A stretch of 64,000 nt of DNA from Macrothele yani (Eukaryota; Arthropoda; Arachnida; Araneae; Macrothelidae). Made by a program: the position numbers and the translations under genes. This document shows, one piece after another, positions 34,526-44,853 of this stretch. Below the pieces are notes generated by a model, which worked only from the letters and a program-made list of their open reading frames with translations, did not search any database and was not told where the DNA came from. The stretch's first letter is position 1. Every line of letters begins with the position of its first letter. The stretch covers positions 48,555,336 to 48,619,335 of the forward strand of contig CM077006.1 of NCBI GenBank assembly GCA_039090855.1, given 5' to 3'.

Positions 34526-34886
34526 ATTTACATAACAGCAAATAGCGGAAAAACTAAACACTACATTGAGAAATAAAGTACACGTAAATGTTTTCCGCGG
34601 TAAGTGGAGTCTGGCTGAAAAATAAATTTTCTCGTTAAATTTTTAGAAGTGAAGACAAGATTGCAAAAATGTTAAAAACAGAAATATACACTTACGCCCC
34701 CCGTAGTGGCAAAGGATTTTGTCACAAAATACTATAAAATACATTCAAACTGTTAATCGTAGAGACCACACACATCTAATGTTACAAGCAAATACAATAT
34801 ATTTATGCACCCTAGTGGTGACAGCATGCTTTATCTCAATTGGAAACTGTATGTGCAATGGCCTTCGTGGTAAAAGGTATCTGAAG

Positions 34887-35403
34887 GCACTGGCGCTAAC
34901 TATGGGGGTGCTCAGGGTCGTGAGCACCCCTTGAAATCTTTTGGGGAGGGGGTTTCGCACCCCTCCGAATTTTTGTCATATGTACTGGATTCATACTTAA
35001 ATATTTAGTTCCACTTTACATAAAATTAAATAAGATTATCTTATTATAGCGCAAATATCAGTTTCTATAAAAAAAAACAATATCTACAAAAAAATCGTGT
35101 TTTAACTACCGATGCCGAATAAACACTTAAGAAATAAGACAGCCAAGCAAGCGAGAAATCGGGGGTGGGGGATGTGGTTTGTACCCTATCTTCCTAATTG
35201 TTTAAAGCTACCGATTTGTTTTTCACATTAACGTTCTTTGCACATCAATAAGTTGTCAGCAAATCACCATGCACGCAATGATCTTCGGTAGGGTCATAAA
35301 GCCATAAATGTCAGAGCGGGAGTAAAGAATTGACCATCCGAGAGCAGAAGACACACAGCGAGACTGAGAATGATCTTTTCTCGCCCAAAGGATAATTTTG
35401 AAG

Positions 35404-35439
<36 letters not shown>

Positions 35440-36148
35440 GCAGTTATTGTTTGTTTGACATAATTCTGTTAAGGCTTCTTTTTTCTCCCTAGCTTTATAA
35501 AACATAAACAGTCATCGATAGTAACACCAATCAATCCACGCAGGGGTAATATGCCAAATCGATAACAACCGGTTCACATGGACTGCAAAATGAATGATGA
35601 CGGGGTGTGGATGGAGATTTCCAAGATACACTTATTGATCAAAGCAAAAAATTCACTGTGATATACGCTGCGTTATACGATAAATGCTAACAATAACAAG
35701 TAAGGAAAATGATACAGTGCAATGATTATGAAGCGCGTTCTATTCCAACACTGAACAAGTCAGTTCGTTTGCTACTGCTAGTTCCTCAAAGGTATCGCTA
35801 TATGTTTTGACTAATGATATATACTGCCAATCTCAGTCTTTTTCAACAGGTTTGGTTTTCTGGTAGTAGTCCCCAACCAAATGCTCAAATTTTGTCCAAA
35901 AGAAAAAAAAAGGAGCTGTTGTGCGCACATTACAGAAAATTAAATCCGAAGGATTAAAACGGGGTTCAATAATTTGGTTGCTATAAAAAAAAAAATGTAA
36001 TATATTTATCATGAAATAATGTATCGGCTTGTTGGCGTTTACACTGAAGACAAGGTCCCTTTAAACATCTAAATTTTCAACACTGGAAACGGTACCTGCC
36101 TTTTTAAATTTCAGCACCCCTCGAAATTTTCAGGAGTCGGCGCCGATG
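34887..36148. mobile_element. Non-autonomous hAT-type element
   Basis: The left end GCACTGGCGCTAACTATGG and the right end, reverse-complemented CATCGGCGCCGACTCCTG, form short inverted repeats sharing GGCGC.RACT. The flanks are (A)TCTGAAG at 34880-34886 and (G)TCTGAAG at 36149-36155, a 7-8 bp duplication as in hAT elements. A subterminal hairpin GGGTGCTCAGGGTCGTGAGC, then ACCCC, lies at 34906, and CAGCACCCCTCGAAATTTTC near the right end echoes it. No transposase frame inside; a T-run lies at 35405-35430. Confidence 0.7.
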
Positions 36149-36155
36149 TCTGAAG

Positions 36156-36482
36156 CTAAACAGAATATTTTGAATCAATTTATTTGAAGCAATTTCATAG
36201 AGAAACATATTTTGAATTTGATGGCACGTGCAGTTACGCCTCCTAGCGTCAGAGTTATGAACCGATAAAAGACAAAAGCGTATGGATTGTCTTCACAGTT
36301 CAGGCTTTCGACTGCGAGAAGCATTTTTCAAATCGGATTAATAGCGGCAGAGATAAGGTGTCCAGAAACGGACGGAAGTAGCGATACTATATAAGCCTGT
36401 ACTTTTTTTGAAAAAACAAGATAAAAAGTGGATGAGCATCTTACTGTCAGGCATTATGGAGATTCTTAGATTCTAGTACAAG

Positions 36483-36516
<34 letters not shown>

Positions 36517-37080
36517 GACTGTGCAGAGATACTTCTGTGTGACTGGAATACCGCTGCGCCTGCGAGCACAGCCACAAATTATCCACAATAAAATCTGGCA
36601 CATATTAGATTTCAATCAACGCTTGCCATTAACCTCTTGGCGGATTAAGTTCTCTTACACACCAAAACCGTGTACCGACTGTTTTTCTCCCCCAGTGAAA
36701 TCCTATGAAGGAAGTAAAGCAAAAACATTTAAGATGACAAATGTTTTTCAGTTTGTTTTTTACACTGAATCAGAGGTCAACGATAAGATGGTGGTGCGTA
36801 GTGAAAAAGTGATCCTGAAAGACATTCACAATAATTAGGGTTGCACGCACGTAGTTATATTAGGTACAATTGTCTAATTTGGGTTGTAGAGTGACTTTTA
36901 CGTTACGTTTAGTTTCCCTTAAACTGCAATCTTAACCCTTTAACCCACTGGAATTAACGTGGGGTTTGCAAAACAGGCTGAAATGAATCCGAAAGCATAT
37001 AATCGTTGTCGAAGATGTGGGTGGAACTCGGTTGGAATGAGTGAACCTGCAAATAACAAAACGTTGCTTTCATATTAGCG
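36156..37080. repeat. Intronic sequence with (CT)n microsatellite
   Basis: A (TC)n run of about 30 bp lies at 36484-36514. An open frame of 107 codons after it (36515-36838) has no domain I know. Its neighbours give no support for a gene. Confidence 0.5.
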
Positions 37081-38480
37081 CTGAAGGAAATTTTTCAGTA
37101 CATAAATAGTAGAAAAATTAAGATGGCTTTGATTTCTTTAGACCAAAACAGGCTTTTGACTTAATAAATAGGGAACACATGCTTAAATTATTATTAGCTT
37201 ATGGCTTCCCTAAAAAAATTACAAATTTAATATAAAATGTATACCAAAATATAAAAACACAATTATAGATAAATTTTCGGAAGAGATAAAAGACTTTAGG
37301 AGTTCGACAGAGTTGTCCACTGTCTCCAATATTGTATATGTTAGTTATAAATTACTTCCTTATTGGATTAAATAACGAGAAAACTATAACTGGAATCTCG
37401 GTTCCTGGACAAGCTAATTCTGTAAAATCACTTTCACTTGTGGATAATGTGGTTTTGTTTGTTAAAGATGAAAATTCAATTTCAAAAATTGAAGAGAGAT
37501 ACGGAAAATTTTGTGCTATTTTTCGCTCAAGTTTGAATGTAGGGAATTTTTATTTGGAAATTGGACGAATTTAAAACAAAATCTTTTCAAAATTACTTAT
37601 ACACAAATTCAAATTTTGGGAGTACCATCTGAAACTTTGGGTTCGTGCCTTTTTAAGAAATGGCAATATTGTTTAACTAACATGGAAAAATATAATGAAG
37701 AACTTGAAAATAAAAGTTTTTCCTTATTTTCAAAAGCTAAAATTATAAATTCTCCAGACTTTTCAAAATTCTCTTACTATTTTAGAACCATTACCAGTTG
37801 TTGTTGCAAAAAAGTGGAAAGATTAGCCTTCAGATTTATTTGGGAGGGTGTGGACAAAATAAAACGTGAAATTTTATATAAGGATGTTGAGTTTCAGGGG
37901 TTAGGAATTAAACATCTAACACTCATAGGTAAAATACTGAGAATTTTTGACGCGTAGAAAAATTTTCCAAAACGAAAAACATTCGGCTTTTAAGATTTTA
38001 AAGTTGGTTGTGATCTAGAATGTTTCTGTTCCTTGAGACCAGAACGGCCTTTTTCTTTTTTGGCAAGAGGGAGATATATTGATCTTCGTAAGCTATGGGA
38101 AAAAATAAATGAAATATCTATTCTAGAAAATATTACTCATGACGATAAATTAAGACATATCTACAAGGCTTTAAATTTAAGAAAATCAGACAAAACTAGA
38201 AATCATAATGAATACTTCATTTATAAATTCCGTTTGGAAACAACTTCAGAAATAAATAAGTACTACACACATCCGCGAACTAAGTTTTAAAATTTCATAC
38301 AATATTCCTAATCGTAAATGGTTACATAAAATACATCTATCAAAATTAGCAAAAAAAAAAAAATGCGATTTTCGAAGAGTTATAAAATTTGAAAATAGGA
38401 AATATGGTGCAAATAAAACTTTAAAAAAATGGATAGCATTAAACTCAATAGTTTATAGAAAAGATAATGATATTCTTAAT
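37080..38480 (+). pseudogene. LINE copy C, reverse transcriptase remnant
   Basis: An old LINE ORF2 fragment, AT-rich and broken in several frames. Near 37130-37330 the pieces ALISLDQ and, after breaks, CPLSPILYMLVINYFL correspond to the RT palm and the QGCPLSP block. At 37420-37470 SLVDNVVLFVKDE stands where YADD..F is expected, so the catalytic YADD is VDNV and dead. At 37690-37930 NKSFSLFSKAKIINSPDFSK, VERLAFRFIWEGVDK and GLGIKHL match the thumb/C-terminal region of L1/Tx1-type LINEs. Its codon and base composition differ from copies A and B, so it is another family or a much older insertion. Confidence 0.8.
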
Positions 38481-38499
38481 TAAATATTAAGTCACGAAT

Positions 38500-39405
38500 T
38501 CATAGCAGCATCCATCCACTGTCAAATTTGAATTTTTCATATGTTGGAAACTTTCTCTTCCTATGGCTATTTTGTTTTCGTATTTTCAATCTTTCAGAGT
38601 TATTTGTTTTTTTCCTTTTCTCTCACTTTTAAAGAATCACTTCAATATGGGTCTCTTCATAGTGCTTTCTGCTGGGGTGATTCAAAATAAATTGTATAAA
38701 ACTTGCTCCGGGTGTTTTTTTTTTCCAGACAAGGTTTAACGCAAAGATGTTTTGATAGGCCTGTATGAATGATGTGAAAGAATATTGCAATAATTTACAA
38801 GTACTTATTGTGAGATTTTATCTCTTGGATCCACATGAAATTTAGTTTGAATAGTATATCTGTGAGGAATATTTTAATTTTGTGTTCTTTGATATTTTAA
38901 CACAGGAACTCGTTCATAATATTCCTTACCTATCTACTTTGTAAAATAGTAGCTTAAATAAATTTCGCATTTTTAGATAAATCTTTAGTTAAGCAAATGG
39001 TATGAAAGTGAGTAACAGTTGAGCTTAAATGTGCTTCAGGAGAAAGAAATCCTTAATTCTTTATGAATTCCTCATGGTCGGCTTTCATTAAAGTCGGGCA
39101 AGAGACATAAAAATAAAGAAACAGAAAACGTTGCTTCCACCTTAGCTTTGTTATTCAAAGCGATCAGTACCGCTCAATGTTAGGAATTAGTAAACCTTAT
39201 GGTTTGTTGCTATGATTTAATTCCACTTAATGTACCAGTCTGTAGCTCGGTGTGGTCGTGAGTGTAGAGAATGTGTTGTACATAAATAAATGTTCACTCT
39301 CGAATTACAAGTTTTATTTCCCACCCTAAAAGATCTCGGCATGCGAAAAATGCATAGTATAAATTATATACAAAGAGTACCAGGGTACTTCACTCTCTCG
39401 ATTTT
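38500..39405. other. Intronic sequence, nothing recognised
   Basis: AT-rich with no supported feature. Confidence 0.45.
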
Positions 39406-39410
39406 TTGTC

Positions 39411-40165
39411 TTAAGGTGGACCCTCAAGTAATTTTGCTTCCTATACTTTCAATTGCAAAACTTCTTACACATTTTCTTCACAATTAATGCGTTCCCAAGG
39501 ATGAACATTTGAACATCGATTAAAATAGCTTCATTTTATAACTTGGAATACTTAATAATTTCTAAAACATAACCACAATTATGCAATCCAACATTTGTTT
39601 GTCTACTGACGTCATGAAAGTACAGGTCGCGCCATCTTTTTTCTGGACAATTAATGCGCTCCCAAGGATGAAAATTTGAACATCGATTAAAATAGCTTCA
39701 TTTTATAACTTGGAATACTTAATAATTTCTAAAACATAACCATAATTATGCAATCTAACATTTGTTTGTCTACTGACGTCATCAAATCACAGGTAGCGCC
39801 ATCTTTTTTCTGGTTTCAACACCACCAATGGAAAAGTTATTGATTTTTAAAATAATTATGTTTTAGAAAATATTAAGTATTCCAAGTTATAATATGAAGT
39901 CATTTTAATCGATGATCAAATTTTCATCTTTGGGAACGCATTAATTGTCCAGAAAAAAGATGGCGCGACCTGTAGTTTGATGACGTCAGTAGACAAACAA
40001 ATGTTGGATTGCATAATTATGGTTATGTTTTAGAAAATATTAAGTTTTCCAAGTTATAAAATGAAGCTATTTTAATCGATGTTCAAATTTTCATCCTTAG
40101 GAACGAAAATGTGTACAGAAGTTTTTCCATTGAAAGTATAGGAAGCAAAATTGCTTGACGTCCAT
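39411..40165. mobile_element. Expanded TTAA MITE, family of 27571-27997
   Basis: It starts TTAAGGTGGACCCTCAAGTA and ends in the inverted form AGCAAAATTGCTTGACGTCC. The right end lacks the final TTAA. The inner part is duplicated: a block of about 170 bp containing CCCAAGGATGAACATTTGAA, TGTTTGTCTACTGACGTCAT and GCGCCATCTTTTTTCTGG occurs twice in direct order (from about 39490 and 39660) and once inverted (39840-40090). Confidence 0.8.
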
Positions 40166-40189
40166 AACTGAGGATATTCTGTGGGTCAG

Positions 40190-40440
40190 TTGCATTAACT
40201 GATGCTTAAAAAGGAAGGGTCACAATGATAAACCCAGGTTTCGTCGCATGCTACGACCACCCTTAAAAAAAGCCTCAGATGGGGAACTAGAGAAATTCTC
40301 CAAAAGATCGCAGCAGATTTCTCTTCTTGATTGCATAATCTCACGTGTAAGAAGTTTTGGAACCCACCTTGAGCAAATTTTTCGATATCCAAGAGTTGAA
40401 AGCAACTGCAAAACACTCCTTTAGACACTGAATTTCTTTT
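40190..40440 (-). pseudogene. Mariner transposase fragment
   Basis: About 80 codons of a mariner-type transposase in two frames. ICSRWVPKLLTREIMQSRRE stands for the family block VSARWVPKLLT, and VVVACDETWVYHCDP contains the DETW first catalytic Asp. Nothing before or after it can be read. It is a fragment without ends. Confidence 0.8.
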
Positions 40441-41230
40441 TCCATTATCTGATTTGTTATTCTGCCAACAATTGTGACTTATTTGTTCACTGTTATTTTT
40501 TATTCTGTCAACAACTGTTTAATAATTGTGAATGCTGTTAATAAAGAAGACCTAGATATCACAGATATCAAAATCACCGTTTTTGAAGAGTTGAATCTAC
40601 ACTGTAAAAAAATAAGGTGTGAATTCACGCAAAATTTCTGAAAATAACGTGCAGCAAAGTCGCCGAAAGGTGTGAGTCATTTTCAGAAATTTCCATTTGT
40701 TACAATGCCCGTTTATTTTAACTTCCGTATCTTCACAGATTTTCCGTAGTCAGAAATTCCGTTTATTTCAGAAAAATCCATTTCAGGTTTTTCCGTATCT
40801 GAACTGAAATTCCGCAAAATCGACGACCCTGTATTTTTCAGCCCTTACACACCAGATAATCCTTCCGCTGCAGTCAGGATCGAACCCCTGTCATTTGTGT
40901 CGGCTTAACAGGTAACCCACGTCTTTAACCACTGAAACACATACGCTCGGAAATCCGAATCACGTACATCCTTAAATAAATTGAGCGATGATTTTTTCTA
41001 TTTTTTTTTTTTTTTTTGTCATTAATGCGAGTATTTTCTGTTGGAGCTTATTATTTTTCTGAATAGGTTTGTAATATTTCACTTCTGTAGGAGGACTTTT
41101 CACAAATTAAGCAGTTTTCATCCTGATTCTTTTAAGCAACAAAATGCTTTGCAACTTTTTTTTTTTTTTTTAACTGACAATTACTTTCAGTTATCTTTAA
41201 AAAAGGTGAAATTACTCTTTTATAGTATCA

Positions 41231-41233
<3 letters not shown>

Positions 41234-41282
<49 letters not shown>
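41234..41282. repeat. (CA)n microsatellite
   Basis: About 24 CA dinucleotides. The matching place in copy 2 (near 44470) reads only TTTCACAAAACATAAA, so the run expanded in this copy. Confidence 0.92.
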
Positions 41283-41284
<2 letters not shown>

Positions 41285-41285
<1 letters not shown>

Positions 41286-41525
41286 TACCCTTGATAGCTA
41301 TAATAGCATTTGTCTTAAGTTGTCCAAAGACTGGTATATAGACATCGTATAATCATCTGTACAATAAGTTAAGTACCCGGTTCCTTACAGTAACACAATA
41401 TATAATATTTACTCTTGATAGCTATAATAGTTTTTTGTCTTAAGTTGTCCAAAGACTGACACACAGACATCGTATAATCATCTGTACAATAAGTTAAGTA
41501 CCCGGTTTCTTACAGTAACACAATA
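41285..41525. repeat. Tandem duplication of about 120 bp in copy 1
   Basis: TTGATAGCTATAATAG, CTTAAGTTGTCCAAAGACTG and GTTAAGTACCCGGTT occur twice, from about 41291 and 41414. Copy 2 has a single version (44493-44597). Confidence 0.88.
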
Positions 41526-42093
41526 TATTAATATAATAAATAGCAGGTGCACAAAATACGGGAGAGAAAAAATATCCTGTGCCACAATAAACAAAATTCA
41601 TGCGATATGCTATCCACAACATCCGATCTCGCTACGGAACTTCAAAATCCGACAAACGATTGAAATTTAAAAGTTAATCAAACCTCAAGAATTGTCGCCA
41701 ATCGCACCTATTACCGGTAACTTCTCGTCATGCGGTTACGGAAAAGTGAGAACGGATTTTCCCCGTTAACACACCTCCAAAGCGGCACTTTATGGTCAAT
41801 TAAGAAAAACTGTGGAAAGGTTTCTGAAAATTCAGAATTTTTCCGTGGTACAAAAAATCCGTGAAATTCAAGTTTATTTCTGTCATTTCACGGAAAAAAA
41901 TTGTATCAGAAATATGCTTCGTTATTTCACGAAAGAAATGACGGAATGTGTCTCGTGAATTTCAGAAAATTTTTTTACATTGCATCTCTGGACATTCCTT
42001 CTGTCGATAATTATTTCGCTATAATAGGCTTTCAATTTTTAGTGAATTACTGTCACTGAAGTTTGTTTCCCCAGCCTTATGTAAAGAAAGTCT

Positions 42094-42435
42094 GCACTTT
42101 AAAACATAAGTGGTGTGAATTCACGGAAAATTTCTGAAAATAACCTGCAGCAAAATGGGCGGTAGGTGTCAGTCTTTTAACGAAATTTCAGTTTTGAAAA
42201 GTTCCCGTTTTTTCTTTTTTTAATTTCCGTATTTTTACAGATGTTCCGCAGCCAGTAATTCTGTTTATTGCAGAAAAGTCCATATCGCAAAATCAAAGAC
42301 GCTGAATTATTCAACCCTTGTGCCAGAGAATTCTTCCGCATAAGTGGGACTCGAACCAAGGTAGTTTGGTTTAACTCAACAGAAACCACGCGACCACTGA
42401 GCGAAGAAGGACTCAAAAATCACATACACGTTTAA
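42094..42435. mobile_element. 1.4-kb TIR repeat, copy 2, first segment
   Basis: It parallels 40610-40970: GTGTGAATTCACGGAAAATT, CTGAAAATAACCTGCAGCAA, a B-box-like GGGACTCGAACCAAGG and the closing CACATACACG. It is broken at about 42435 by the mariner block and continues at about 44200. Confidence 0.75.
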
Positions 42436-42945
42436 GGTAAAACTACAAGGGTCAATGACAAAAAAAGTAGTAGCGAGTATCAGAAAAAAAAAAAAGTAGT
42501 AGTGAGTAGTAGGTAAAACTACGAGGGTCAATCAGAAAAAAAGTTTACACGTTCGAGTAGGAGAAAGTGAGGGTCAATCAGAAAAAAAGTTTACACGTTC
42601 GAGTAGGAGAAAGTGGGGGTCAATCAGAAAAAAAAAGTAGTGAGGGTCAATCAGAAGTGAGTAGTAGGTAAAAATTACGAGGGTCAATCAGAAAAAAAGA
42701 GTAGTAAGGGTCAATCAGAAAAAATGTAGCGAGTATCAGAAAAAAAGTAGTAGTGAGTAGTAGGTAAAACTACGAGGGTCAAACAGGAAAAAAGTTTACA
42801 CGTTCGAGTAGGAGAAAGTGAGGCTCAATCAGAAAAAAAGAATAGTGAAGGCTAATCAGAAAACATCGAGTAGTGAGGGTTAATCAGAAAAAATCGAGAA
42901 GTGGGGATCAATCAGAAAAGTTTACACGTTCGAGTAAGAGGAAGG
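42436..42945. repeat. Minisatellite made from mariner terminal sequence
   Basis: A degenerate array whose recurring phrase is GAGGGTCAATCAGAAAAAAA, followed by GTTTACACGTTCGAGTAGGA or by AGTAGTGAGTAGTAGGTAAA. GAGGGTCAATCAGAAA is what I expect for a mariner inverted terminal repeat, and the last copy runs straight into the mariner body at 42950. At least ten copies are present with unit lengths between about 30 and 60 bp. Confidence 0.8.
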
Positions 42946-42949
42946 AAAA

Positions 42950-44200
42950 CTCACCAACCAAGAAGTGTTTGTGCGATGTGACAAAGGACATGAATCGCTA
43001 TTTCTCGACGAAATCAACGTGACGATTCAGACATTTGTCCGAGGAAACGACCAGTTTGTCCATCCCCGACCGAATTTTTTGTTTGTTCCTGTTGATGTAG
43101 TCAGTTTGTTGCAACTGTTTTCACGTCATCGACACACGTGAAGGAAGTACCAGACAGGTATTGTTTCAGGGCAGGAAAGAGGTAAAAAAGTCACTATGAG
43201 CCAAGTCCTGGCTGTAGGCCGGATGCTCCTACACCTCCAACCGTAATTTGTGGAGCAAGTGCTGTTGGCTGCGTGCGGCCTCGCGTTACCGTGAAGGAGA
43301 ATGCCACCATCGCTCAGCAGACCTGGTGGTTTTCGTCGGATGTTCTCGTGCAATAGTTTCAGCGTAGTAGAGTACCGATCAGCTTTAACATTGCGTCTAT
43401 GCTCTAAGAAGTCTACTGAAAGCACACCGGAGAAATTCCAGAAAACGGATGCCATGATTTTTCCAGCAGACGATGGAACTTCAAACTTCCTCCAGGCGGT
43501 GATGCAGCGTGTTTACATTGCATGAAAGCTGCTTTACTGTTGGAAGCGAAGTAGTGGAGCCACGTCTCGTCCCCAGTCACAATGCGGTCAAAAAGCTCGG
43601 ACCGCCTTCAGCGTAACGCTGCAGGAACGTCAAACATGACATCATCCGTGCAGCTTGGTGATCGAACGCGGCACCCATCTGGCACAAATATTAGAGTACT
43701 GCAGGACTTCCACCACAAGATGTTGAACACCACCATAGCTCAATACCACCTAGGATGCAATATGGTGCAAAGTTACCCTCGGTCGTCTTGAATTATTTCG
43801 TCCACACGTGCAGTGTTGATCTCTGTACTCTACGAACCTTGGACCCAACTGGTGGCGCGATGTCTGTTCCCCACATGTCTGCCGGATTGAAATGAACGGC
43901 ACCATTTCGCCACGTGTTGTAGAGACATAATGTTGCCATCAGAAACTTAGACGAGCTGCCAATTAATTTCGGTTGCGGGCACGTTCTGGGCCCGTAAAAG
44001 CCATATGACAGCTGTCACTTCTACCTGAGATCATGTTTCCAAACACGTCGCCATTTCAAAATGACACTGCACATTTCACGCTGGGTACAAGAGTTCACAA
44101 AAATGCCTGGAGCGCTAGAGCCATCTTTCGAACCTACATGTGATCTATAACACTCGTACGACATCCCGCATGTTTATAGCATGTGTTAAGTCTTTTTGTT
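42950..44200 (-). pseudogene. Mariner transposase, decayed
   Basis: A mariner-family transposase on the minus strand. Near 43600-43555 the block IVTGDETWLHYFA holds the first catalytic Asp. From 43455, MASVFWNFSGVLSVDFLEHR and LLHENIRRKPPGLLSDGGIL lead to LLHGNARPHAAN, where the usual HDNARPH is HGNARPH, so the second Asp is lost. The last block (usually PDLAPSDFHLF) is frameshifted (TWLIVTFLPLS). The N-terminal HTH is largely unreadable. Its left end merges with the amplified terminal repeats at 42436-42945. The whole block sits inside copy 2 of the 1.4-kb repeat. Confidence 0.83.
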
Positions 44201-44597
44201 TATTTTATTGACCTACGTAGAATCACGCGATGAACAATTTTTTTGTCATTAATATCCAGTGATTTAGTCATTTTATTTTCTGTTGGAGCTTATTTGTTGA
44301 ATAGGTTAGTAATTTTATTTTTTCTGTTAGGAGAACTTACCACAAACTATTTTTTTATCGTGACTTTTCGAAGCAACATACGATACTTTGGAACTTGAGA
44401 TCATTTTAAACTGCCAAAGACTTTCAATTACCTTTAAGAAAAGGTAAAATGTACTATTTTATAGTATTATTTCACAAAACATAAAATTTACTCTTGATAG
44501 CCATAATAGCTTTTGTCTTAAGGATTCCACAGACTGATACATAGACTTCTACTATCATCTGTTTAAGTACCCAGTTTTTTTACGATAGCACAATATA
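44200..44597. mobile_element. 1.4-kb TIR repeat, copy 2, second segment
   Basis: It parallels 40985-41525: TTTTCTGTTGGAGCTTATT, TTAGGAGAACTTACCACAAA, TACTCTTGATAGCCATAATA and AGTACCCAGTTTTTTTACGA, then breaks at a TA where the Tc1 element starts. Confidence 0.82.
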
Positions 44598-44853
44598 CAC
44601 TATATTGACTAAAGTCACCGGACACCTAAAACAGAAACACAACATAGCATTTATTGACATACATTAGTACGGTGTCGGTCCACCTTTGGCCTTAATGCAT
44701 GCACTGACCCTTCGAAGCTCGAAGTGGTTGGGTTTTGAGCTCCGTGATTTTCGTTGCTATAAGGTGTTTATTGAGTGCTTTAGTTTCTGTGGTTGCGTGT
44801 ATCTTCAAGTTGAAGTTCTACGCTTTACGTTCGTGTATCTCCGAGGTCGGTGA

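Larger units (their letters stand above)
40610..41982. mobile_element. 1.4-kb TIR repeat, copy 1 (uninterrupted)
   Basis: The ends are CACTGTAAAAAAATAAGG on the left and, reverse-complemented, CAATGTAAAAAAATTTTC on the right, followed on each side by sequence containing GAATTCACG. The inside holds a tRNA-like B-box segment (GGATCGAACCCCTGTC near 40880), T-runs, a long (CA)n run and a 120-bp duplication. No protein. The same order of sequences reappears in pieces at 42094-42435, 44200-44597 and 53599-54310. The class is uncertain; the inverted ends suggest a non-autonomous DNA transposon. Confidence 0.7.

Noticed and set aside
36515..36838. 107-codon open frame as a host exon or gene
   Set aside because: No recognisable domain, no splice signals consistent with Glut1, and it is antisense to the gene in an intron next to a microsatellite.
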